DNA from: Dehalococcoidia bacterium | GTDB lineage: Bacteria; Chloroflexota; Dehalococcoidia; JACVQG01 | Assembly (NCBI GenBank): GCA_015661045.1 | Contig: JACVQG010000046.1 | Coordinates: 1-7,918, forward strand | Direction of reading: 5' to 3' | DNA length: 7,918 nucleotides | Part shown: one piece after another, positions 1-4,736 of the stretch | Numbering within the stretch: the first letter of the stretch is position 1 | Layout: the number at the start of each line of letters is the position of its first letter | Made by a program: the position numbers and the translations under genes | The notes under the pieces: generated by a model | Told to the model about the DNA's origin: nothing | The model's database searches: none | The model's input: only the letters and a program-made list of their open reading frames with translations

Positions 1-1
1 C

Positions 2-211
2 GGGGTTTATTTAGACTGCGTATACAGGATAGACATGCTGGTTGAAGGTAAGATCGTGGTTGAGTTAAAAGCAGTTGAAAAGCTGGTATCAATTCATGAA
101 GCGCAGTTGCTATCATATTTGAAGCTATCTGGACGCAAAGTGGGCTTATTAATTAATTTCAATGTCAAAGTGCTTAAGGACGGTGTAAAAAGGCTAGTGT
201 ACGGTTTCTAA
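2..211 (+). CDS. GxxExxY-type PD-(D/E)XK family protein, C-terminal part
   Basis: Open from the window edge to TAA at 209-211, giving 69 residues with no start codon in view, so the N-terminal part including the family's GxxExxY motif lies upstream. The visible part has the hallmark pattern of the family: Y-R-I-D-M-L (Asp at residue 11 of the fragment) followed by V-V-E-L-K-A (Glu21, Lys23), which fits the D...ExK core of the PD-(D/E)XK nuclease-like fold, then H-E-A-Q-L-L-S-Y-L and G-L-L-I-N-F-N-V near the end. Family members are about 120-130 residues, so roughly half is present. Biological role is unknown; nuclease activity is only inferred from the fold. Sequence ends cleanly at the family's usual C-terminus, so the visible part looks intact. 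Confidence 0.85.
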   Translation, partial: GVYLDCVYRIDMLVEGKIVVELKAVEKLVSIHEAQLLSYLKLSGRKVGLLINFNVKVLKDGVKRLVYGF

Positions 212-326
212 TATAATTCTGTCTATATTATATGAGCCTTAAATACTGATACCTAAAGTATATTTATGTACATTGATATAATTTAATTGTTAATAGCATC
301 ATGTACTTTGCTTACACAGCCAAATG

Positions 327-388
327 ACCGCAGAGAAGATATAGCCTATACCGATTAATTTCTCTGTGTTCTCTGTGTTCTCAGCGGT
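327..388. repeat. Inverted repeat with tandem 9-mers downstream of the GxxExxY gene
   Basis: ACCGCAGAGAA (327-337) and TTCTCAGCGGT (378-388) form inverted arms matching at 10 of 11 positions. Between them the 9-mer CTCTGTGTT occurs twice in tandem (362-370 and 371-379). I recall CTCTGTG/CTCTGCGGT-type repeats near GxxExxY genes in other genomes, but cannot verify that here. The rest of 212-444 is AT-rich and shows no gene. A perfect TATAAT lies at 277-282 but has no good -35 partner, so I do not call a promoter for the next gene. Confidence 0.6.
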
Positions 389-444
389 GATACATAGGTG
401 ATCGCCCCGTTGTTTAAAGAAATTTCATAGAAGGGGTAAATGGA

Positions 445-1590
445 ATGGCTGGATTTGGTTTTTCCGAAGAGCAGGAGATGTTCCGCCGGGAAGTGCGCAA
501 TTTTGTTCAGAAAGAGCTTATACCCGGGGCTAAGGAGCGGGCAAAACAGGGCGTACTGAACAAAGATATAATCAAAAAAGTTGCCGGTATGGGTTTAATG
601 GGATTAAGGGTTCCTGAAAAATATGGCGGTCAGGCTGCGGACTGGATAACCGTGGGAATTGCTATAGAGGAGTTGGCTAAGGGCGATTTTATTACATCAT
701 TCTTACCAACTGAACCAATCCTGTGTAATTACCTTTTTGAAAATAATAAGGCTATAGCCGAAGAATGGCTCCCAGCTATTGTAAAAGGAGACAAACTATT
801 TTGCCTGGCTTTAACCGAGGCGGAGGTAGGTTCCGACGCAGCTAATATTAAAACCAGGGCTGTAAAAGATGGAGACAGCTATATCTTATCCGGGGAAAAG
901 CTGTCCATAAGTTTCGGCCCCATAGCCGATGCAGCCATAGTGTTTGCCAAAACCGACCTGAAAGCCGGGTTTCGAGGAATAAGCGCATTTCTACTGCCGT
1001 TGAACCATCCGGGTGTTAGCCGGAGTTTAATGCCGATGATGGGCTGGCGTCCCATCGGGCAAGCCATTATTACCCTGGATAATGTTCGTATCCCCAAAAA
1101 GCATTTACTCGGTGAGGAGGGCAAGGGCTTCATATCTGTAATGAAGCAGTTTGACTTTACCAGGCCGACTCTGGCTCTACAGGCTCTGGCATTAGCTGAG
1201 GTATCATTAGAAGAGGCCATAAAATATACCCAGCAGCGACATGCCTTCGGTCAACCTCTGGCCAAATATGAGGGTATCTCTTTTAAGATCGCCGAGGACT
1301 ATACCAATGTTGAAGCGGCAAGGCTCTTGAGTTACAGGGCATTATGGTTGCGGGACCAGGGGTTGCCACATGCCAAAGAGTCTGCTATGTGTAAATGGTT
1401 TGGGCCGAAGGTTGCAGTCAGGGTTGTTCACGATGCTTTATTGATGCATGGACATGTTGGTTATAGTGAAGAATATCCCCTGCAGCAAAGGCTGAAAGAG
1501 GCCATCGGTTTCGAAATTGCCGATGGCACAGCCGAAATTATGAAATTAATAATAGTCCGGGAAATACTGGGTAAAGAATATGTGCCTTAG
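445..1590 (+). CDS. Acyl-CoA dehydrogenase family protein
   Basis: 381 residues, the usual length of the soluble FAD-dependent acyl-CoA dehydrogenases, which oxidise an acyl-CoA at C2-C3 to the trans-2-enoyl-CoA and pass electrons to ETF. The N-terminal helical domain starts at F-S-E-E-Q-E-M-F; the FAD/substrate signature L-A-L-T-E-A-E-V-G-S-D spans residues 121-131; the C-terminal domain holds F-D-F-T-R-P (236-241), R-H-A-F-G-Q (265-270) and the closing A-D-G-T-A-E-I (359-365). By alignment with medium-chain enzymes the catalytic base Glu in Y-E-G-T is Asp360 here, and the alternative Glu position used by isovaleryl-CoA dehydrogenase is Thr239, as in medium-chain enzymes. Activity may therefore be altered, or the substrate unusual. 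ATG 445 follows AAGGGG at 431-436 with 8 nt spacing; the ATG at 440 is out of frame. No partner genes such as ETF or a CoA ligase are in the window, so the substrate cannot be named. Confidence 0.93.
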   Translation: MAGFGFSEEQEMFRREVRNFVQKELIPGAKERAKQGVLNKDIIKKVAGMGLMGLRVPEKYGGQAADWITVGIAIEELAKGDFITSFLPTEPILCNYLFENNKAIAEEWLPAIVKGDKLFCLALTEAEVGSDAANIKTRAVKDGDSYILSGEKLSISFGPIADAAIVFAKTDLKAGFRGISAFLLPLNHPGVSRSLMPMMGWRPIGQAIITLDNVRIPKKHLLGEEGKGFISVMKQFDFTRPTLALQALALAEVSLEEAIKYTQQRHAFGQPLAKYEGISFKIAEDYTNVEAARLLSYRALWLRDQGLPHAKESAMCKWFGPKVAVRVVHDALLMHGHVGYSEEYPLQQRLKEAIGFEIADGTAEIMKLIIVREILGKEYVP

Positions 1591-1728
1591 ATTAACGGTG
1601 ATTTAAAGAGCACAATAAATTCGCATATTAACTAATGACCAAGTGTTGGTATAACACCGGGTTAACAAACATCATTATCATCCACACTAGCCGTGTTTAA
1701 ATAATCTAAAACTCTATATTTTTTTGAG

Positions 1729-1866
1729 CCACCCTGAGATCCTTCGCTCTGCTCCTTCGAGTAAAACATCGGAGTCCGATGCGTCGGACAGGATGACAAA
1801 GCAGCACGTATAAATGCCTTCATTTTGGAGTCCCGAAGATTGGGACGAAGAATCTGGTGGTGAGGG
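1729..1866. repeat. Degenerate dispersed repeat element
   Basis: Part of a 536-base non-coding stretch (1591-2126). CCCTGAGATCCTTCGCT at 1732-1748 matches 6923-6939 at 16 of 17 positions, and CAGGATGACAA at 1789-1799 matches 6946-6956 at 10 of 11, so the same element family occurs twice in the window. The left end around 1732-1747 is also partly complementary to CGAAGAATCTGGTGGT around 1848-1866, suggesting inverted ends. A small hairpin, TCCGA/TCGGA, sits inside at about 1775-1788. This is the 'TTCTTCGCTTCGCTC..AGAATGACA' style of dispersed repeat that I recall from many environmental genomes. No convincing protein is encoded; minus-strand open frames here have no start signals or family resemblance. 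Confidence 0.6.
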
Positions 1867-1955
1867 AATATCAAGCAACGATATGTATTGTAATGTGCAT
1901 GTAATCATATGATGTAAACAAGGTAATATCACGGGAATATGTCACAAATGATATA

Positions 1956-1984
1956 TTGACAACCAAAAACAATTATGGTATGTT
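1956..1984 (+). promoter_or_regulatory. Sigma-70-type promoter of the pilin cluster
   Basis: A perfect -35 hexamer TTGACA (1956-1961) is followed after exactly 17 bases by TATGTT (1979-1984; 4 of 6 to TATAAT). Transcription would begin near 1991, about 136 bases upstream of the first prepilin ATG. It is the best promoter match in this gap and points at the pilin genes. Confidence 0.65.
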
Positions 1985-1990
1985 TAATAA

Positions 1991-2126
1991 GGAATGAAAA
2001 GAAACATTAATAATACATTACAACGATATTGAGGCTAATAGAAACGTAAAAGGGGTGAGAAAAGAAGAATAAAGGGATTAACCGTAAGCAAACATTAACA
2101 ACAACTTAACGAAGGGGAGGAAAATA
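1991..2126 (+). promoter_or_regulatory. Long A-rich 5' leader of the pilin mRNA
   Basis: From the predicted start near 1991 to the ATG at 2127 the leader is purine- and A-rich, with few possible stems and no riboswitch motif that I recognise. It ends in a strong ribosome binding site, GGGGAGG at 2114-2120, six bases before the ATG. A GTG at 2055 opens only a five-codon frame, so no leader peptide is called. An unstructured leader of this sort would suit a highly translated structural gene; that is inference. Confidence 0.4.
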
Positions 2127-2792
2127 ATGAAAATAATGTTTAAACAATCGAAAGGGTTTACTCTGATTGAGTTGATGGTTGTAATGACCATCTTATCGGT
2201 TCTGGCAGGTATTGTGGTACCGGCAGTGACAGGAACAACGACGGCAGGCCGTGGCACCACCATGACAGCGGACGTTAACACGGTGCAGAACGCGGTGGAG
2301 CGGTTTGTGGGTGACCATCCTAAGGGGAACAACGGGGGTTGGCCGACACACAATGGAGTGGTTCCAAGCACGGGCAGTGTTCCAATAGTTTGGGGAGCAA
2401 GTTTCGTAGATAAGACGGACGGTATAAGCGTAAGAACGTTCGCCCCATTCACGTTAGCCCAGGCTGCATCACCCAATACGCCGGTCCCAGCAGCTATCGC
2501 AGGAGCATCCTCAACCTACATCAGAACTGCCTTACCGCATGCGGCGGCTACCAGGGGTGACTTGACTCAAGTTGACGGGAAATATACAGGGACTCTCATT
2601 GATGGATCTCAGGTAATCACCGTAACCGCAAGTGGCTCCAAGCCTAATATGACCGTCGCGACAACTTACGCAGACACTAATACAACAGGATGGACCATTA
2701 CAGATGATATCGCCGCTCCTACTTTTTATCCCGTATGGCGGGTTGACAGCACGGGTAAGGTGTTTGTTGCGTTAAACGCTTATGAATATTGA
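2127..2792 (+). CDS. Prepilin-type N-terminal cleavage/methylation protein, pilin 1
   Basis: 221 residues. A ten-residue leader ending K-G precedes F-T-L-I-E-L-M-V-V-M, the class III prepilin signal: cleavage after Gly10, N-methylation of Phe11, and the conserved Glu5 of the mature protein (residue 15). The following hydrophobic helix runs to about residue 34 and would anchor the subunit and form the fibre core. The rest is rich in Thr, Ala and Val, with no Cys, so no disulfide loop. Near the end W-R-V-D-S-T-G-K-V (204-212) matches a motif shared with the three downstream pilins, so this protein is a divergent relative rather than an unrelated minor pilin; it lacks their D-G-V-Y-P ending. ATG 2127 is set by GGGGAGG at 2114-2120. 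First gene of the cluster, 33 bases before the next. Whether it belongs to a type IV pilus or a type II secretion pseudopilus cannot be decided here. Confidence 0.9.
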   Translation: MKIMFKQSKGFTLIELMVVMTILSVLAGIVVPAVTGTTTAGRGTTMTADVNTVQNAVERFVGDHPKGNNGGWPTHNGVVPSTGSVPIVWGASFVDKTDGISVRTFAPFTLAQAASPNTPVPAAIAGASSTYIRTALPHAAATRGDLTQVDGKYTGTLIDGSQVITVTASGSKPNMTVATTYADTNTTGWTITDDIAAPTFYPVWRVDSTGKVFVALNAYEY

Positions 2793-2825
2793 AGCTAGAA
2801 TAAGACTTTTTAAGGAGGTTTAATT

Positions 2826-3338
2826 ATGATGATAGTGCACAAGAAACAAGAAAAAGGCTTCACCCTTATTGAGATACTGATAGCCGTAGCCCTCCTGGCT
2901 ATTATCTCCGCGGTCGTAATCCCCAATGTAACCGGTTACCTGGGCAGAGGCGAGTCGGCGGCGTATAAGGGTGACTCAAGGCTTATCCAGGGAGCGGTGG
3001 ATGCCTACTACGCCGACCCGGCAACTAAGATTGGTGGCAAGAAAGCCTATCCGTTGAAGGGCACTGTAAACGCAGAAAAGACCAGCGGCGGCACCCCGGT
3101 GGGAAATGGCACAGAATGGACATCGCCAGTAACTGTTGGCACCGGTTTCTTCTTTATTGACTTCGATGCCTTGGTTACGGCTAAGTTAATTACCGATGTG
3201 CCAGGCTCGGCATCTGCCGATAACAAGGTGGGCGCTACAGGCTCTTATACCTGGTATGTGGATGCCACTGGCAAGGTGCAGTCCAAACTGGCTTTAGACA
3301 GGGTGACAACAGGCTTTGTGGATGGTGTTTATCCCTAA
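2826..3338 (+). CDS. Prepilin-type protein, pilin 2 (first of three tandem paralogues)
   Basis: 170 residues. The leader ends E-K-G, with cleavage expected after Gly11 and F-T-L-I-E at 12-16, then a hydrophobic helix ending near I-P-N-V-T-G-Y. The segment through L-G-R-G-E-S-A-A-Y-K-G-D and R-L-I-Q is almost invariant in pilins 2-4; the middle (about residues 75-115) varies in length and sequence; the end again converges on D-V-P-G-S-A-S-A-D-N, W-Y-V-D-A-T-G-K-V (143-151) and G-F-V-D-G-V-Y-P. The layout resembles major pseudopilins of the GspG type, where a C-terminal loop binds calcium, but the ligands cannot be assigned from sequence alone. No Cys. AAGGAGG at 2812-2818 precedes the tandem ATGs at 2826 and 2829; 2826 has 7-nt spacing and is preferred. 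A palindrome follows the stop and separates it from pilin 3. Confidence 0.92.
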   Translation: MMIVHKKQEKGFTLIEILIAVALLAIISAVVIPNVTGYLGRGESAAYKGDSRLIQGAVDAYYADPATKIGGKKAYPLKGTVNAEKTSGGTPVGNGTEWTSPVTVGTGFFFIDFDALVTAKLITDVPGSASADNKVGATGSYTWYVDATGKVQSKLALDRVTTGFVDGVYP

Positions 3339-3342
3339 CCCA

Positions 3343-3372
3343 AGTAGGGGCAATTTATGAATTGCCCCTACT
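3343..3372. repeat. Perfect hairpin repeat between pilins 2 and 3
   Basis: GTAGGGGCAATT (3344-3355) pairs perfectly with AATTGCCCCTAC (3360-3371) around a TATG loop; A3343/T3372 extends the stem to 13 bp. No T-run follows, so it is a poor intrinsic terminator, but it would form a stable mRNA hairpin within the operon. GTAGGGGC...GCCCCTAC palindromes are a recurring dispersed repeat type in environmental bacteria as I recall, so this is probably an inserted REP-like element. Confidence 0.8.
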
Positions 3373-3396
3373 ACGGAAAAGAAAGTTGGTATTAAT

Positions 3397-3921
3397 ATGA
3401 ACGCGATAAAGAATAATAGAGAAAAAGGCTTTACCCTTATAGAGATACTGATAGCCGTAGCTCTCCTGGCTATCATCTCAGCGGTTGTAATCCCCAATGT
3501 GACCGGGTATTTAGGCCGGGGTGAGTCGGCGGCATATAAGGGTGATTTAAGGCTCATCCAGAGCGCCGTTGATGGCTACTACGGCGACCCGGCAAACAGG
3601 ATTGGCGGCAAAAAGGCTTACCCCTTGAAGGGAGCAGGAACCGTAGCGCAATCCAATGCCCAGAAGATAAGCGGGGGCACCCCACTCGACCCTGGTAATG
3701 ATGGATGGGATGGTACGCCATCCACCAGTGGATACTTTATTGACTTTACCGCGCTTGTAACTGCCAAATTGATTACCGATGTGCCGGGATCTGCATCCGC
3801 GGATAACACGGGCGGTGTATCCGGTTCTTATAGCTGGTATGTGGGTTCCGATGGCAAGGTTAATGCCATCCTAGCTGCTACCCACACCCTTACGGGCTTT
3901 CAAGATGGTATATTTCCTTGA
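3397..3921 (+). CDS. Prepilin-type protein, pilin 3
   Basis: 174 residues, the longest of the three close paralogues. The leader M-N-A-I-K-N-N-R-E-K-G is followed by F-T-L-I-E at 12-16 and the same hydrophobic helix and L-G-R-G-E-S-A-A-Y-K-G-D block as its neighbours. Extra length lies in the variable middle (about residues 75-105). The end has W-Y-V-G-S-D-G-K-V (147-155) and G-F-Q-D-G-I-F-P, a relaxed version of the family ending. No Cys. Upstream of ATG 3397 there is only a weak purine run (GGAAAAGAAAG, 3375-3385) rather than the clean AGGAGG of pilins 2 and 4, and it follows the hairpin at 3343-3372, so its translation may be weaker than that of its neighbours. Synonymous differences from pilin 2 are many in the invariant N-terminal region, pointing to an old duplication kept by selection. 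Confidence 0.92.
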   Translation: MNAIKNNREKGFTLIEILIAVALLAIISAVVIPNVTGYLGRGESAAYKGDLRLIQSAVDGYYGDPANRIGGKKAYPLKGAGTVAQSNAQKISGGTPLDPGNDGWDGTPSTSGYFIDFTALVTAKLITDVPGSASADNTGGVSGSYSWYVGSDGKVNAILAATHTLTGFQDGIFP

Positions 3922-3957
3922 TAGTTAAATATAAATAAGAGAAAGGAGGCTGGAGTA

Positions 3958-4449
3958 ATGTATAGAAAAAATGAAAAAGGTTTTACCCTGATTGAGATAT
4001 TGATAGCCGTGGCTTTGCTGGCTATTATTTCAGCGGTGGTAATCCCCAATGTGACGGGTTACCTGGGTAGAGGTGAGTCGGCGGCCTATAAAGGTGATTT
4101 AAGGCTCATCCAGAGCGCAGTTGATGGCTACTATGCCGACCCGGCAAACCGGTTAACAGGAAAGAAAGCCTATCCGTTGAAGGGGACTACCGCGGAGAAA
4201 ATCAGCGGCGGTACGCCGGCGGGTAATGGCACAATATGGACAAGCGGAACGGGTTATTTTATAAACTTTACTACGCTGGTAACGGCAAAATTAATAACCG
4301 ATGTTCCGGCTTCGGCATCCGCTGATAACACGGGTGGAGTTTCCGGCTCTTATAGCTGGTTTGTAAAGAGCGATGGTAAAGTGGACGCCGCTTTGGCATC
4401 GTCCTTCAGCACTACGACCACCGGCTTTGTGGACGGTGTGTATCCCTGA
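3958..4449 (+). CDS. Prepilin-type protein, pilin 4
   Basis: 163 residues, the shortest paralogue. It has an eight-residue leader, M-Y-R-K-N-E-K-G, then F-T-L-I-E (9-13), the shared hydrophobic helix, and the invariant block ending R-L-I-Q-S-A-V-D-G-Y-Y. The central variable part is short (K-I-S-G-G-T-P-A-G-N-G). The end carries W-F-V-K-S-D-G-K-V (134-142), a Ser/Thr-rich stretch and G-F-V-D-G-V-Y-P. No Cys. AGGAGG at 3944-3949, 8 bases before ATG 3958, is a strong ribosome binding site. It is last in the cluster: a strong palindromic terminator begins 31 bases after its stop. Two to three near-identical major subunits in one operon could give fibres of mixed composition; that is inference. 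Confidence 0.92.
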   Translation: MYRKNEKGFTLIEILIAVALLAIISAVVIPNVTGYLGRGESAAYKGDLRLIQSAVDGYYADPANRLTGKKAYPLKGTTAEKISGGTPAGNGTIWTSGTGYFINFTTLVTAKLITDVPASASADNTGGVSGSYSWFVKSDGKVDAALASSFSTTTTGFVDGVYP

Positions 4450-4479
4450 CCTGGTTAATCCCGGTATATAGAAAAGCTA

Positions 4480-4517
4480 AAAACAAAAAGTCCCGACATG
4501 TCGGGACTTTTTGTTTT
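4480..4517. terminator. Perfectly palindromic bidirectional intrinsic terminator
   Basis: Both arms are 19 bases and match perfectly about the centre at 4498/4499. The GC core GTCCCGACA/TGTCGGGAC is flanked by A-rich sequence on the left and TTTTTGTTTT on the right, so it has the hairpin plus T-run in either direction. It closes the pilin operon and would insulate it from comM. Confidence 0.88.
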
Positions 4518-4526
4518 ATGTGACCT

Positions 4527-4549
4527 TGCATAAATCCGCGTAATCATTA
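4527..4549. repeat. Short dispersed repeat, copy 1 (copy 2 near 6770-6791)
   Basis: A stretch beginning TTGCATAAATC and continuing CGCGTAATCAT matches the sequence starting at 6770 (TTGCATAAATC then AGCGTAATTAT) at about 20 of 22 positions. Copy 2 overlaps the 3' end and stop codon of the DUF2283 gene. Confidence 0.5.
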
Positions 4550-4552
4550 TTC

Positions 4553-4637
4553 TCTCTCCCCTTGCGGGAGAGATGTAAGTGAGGGGTAAATAAATTGTGT
4601 GTCACTCTCACCTACGCCTCTCCCGTCGAGGGAGAGG
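4553..4637. repeat. Compound inverted repeat element
   Basis: Two hairpins frame an internal inverted repeat: TCTCTCCC/GGGAGAGA (4553-4560 with 4566-4573), GTGAG/CTCAC (4579-4583 with 4607-4611), and CCTCTCCC/GGGAGAGG (4617-4624 with 4630-4637). The two outer hairpins are themselves related, so the whole unit reads as one inverted element. It is not coding. Elements with CTCTCCC..GGGAGAG ends are a dispersed repeat type I recall from several phyla. Confidence 0.7.
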
Positions 4638-4659
4638 GAAATAAAGGCTATTTTCGGGT

Positions 4660-4692
4660 AGGGACATCCCGATATATCGGGACCGTGTCCCT
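4660..4692. repeat. Nested palindrome immediately upstream of the comM promoter
   Basis: AGGGACA (4660-4666) pairs with TGTCCCT (4686-4692); inside lies the perfect 16-bp palindrome TCCCGATATATCGGGA (4667-4682) and three unpaired bases. The structure ends five bases before the -35 hexamer of comM and could affect promoter access or act as an insulator. Confidence 0.7.
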
Positions 4693-4697
4693 GCTGT

Positions 4698-4726
4698 TTG
4701 ACAGGGCTTATCAGCCATAGTAACAT
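4698..4726 (+). promoter_or_regulatory. comM promoter, probably giving a leaderless mRNA
   Basis: TTGACA (4698-4703), a 17-base spacer, then TAACAT (4721-4726; 4 of 6 to TATAAT). The expected start of transcription, 6-8 bases beyond the -10 box, falls at about 4732-4735, only a few bases before ATG 4737. No Shine-Dalgarno sequence precedes that ATG, which is consistent with leaderless translation. The TTG at 4698, which would extend the open frame, is part of the -35 box. Confidence 0.6.
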
Positions 4727-4736
4727 TACCTCGATT

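Noticed and set aside
209..230. AT-rich inverted repeat TAATATA/TATATTA as terminator of the GxxExxY gene
   Set aside because: The seven-base stem has no GC pair and no T-run follows.
440..444. ATG at 440 as start of the acyl-CoA dehydrogenase
   Set aside because: It is in a different frame from the protein, and ATG 445 has the suitable spacing to AAGGGG.
1662..1932. Two overlapping minus-strand open frames of about 70 codons
   Set aside because: They lie over a degenerate repeat, have no ribosome binding site and resemble no protein family.
1991..2126. Riboswitch in the pilin leader
   Set aside because: The sequence is A-rich and lacks stable stems or any aptamer consensus that I know, including the cyclic di-GMP type often found before pilin genes.
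2078..2476. Minus-strand open frame of 132 codons over pilin 1
   Set aside because: It is antisense to the pilin signal and hydrophobic helix, which have clear family identity and a strong ribosome binding site.
3343..3372. Intrinsic terminator between pilins 2 and 3
   Set aside because: The hairpin is strong but is followed by mixed sequence, not a T-run; it is better explained as a palindromic repeat.
4553..4692. CRISPR array
   Set aside because: The repeated elements are inverted hairpins of different sequence, without direct repeats at regular spacing.
4698..4736. N-terminal extension of ComM from TTG 4698
   Set aside because: The family starts with M-L-A-K-V, which is at ATG 4737; the TTG forms part of a -35 hexamer and has no ribosome binding site.
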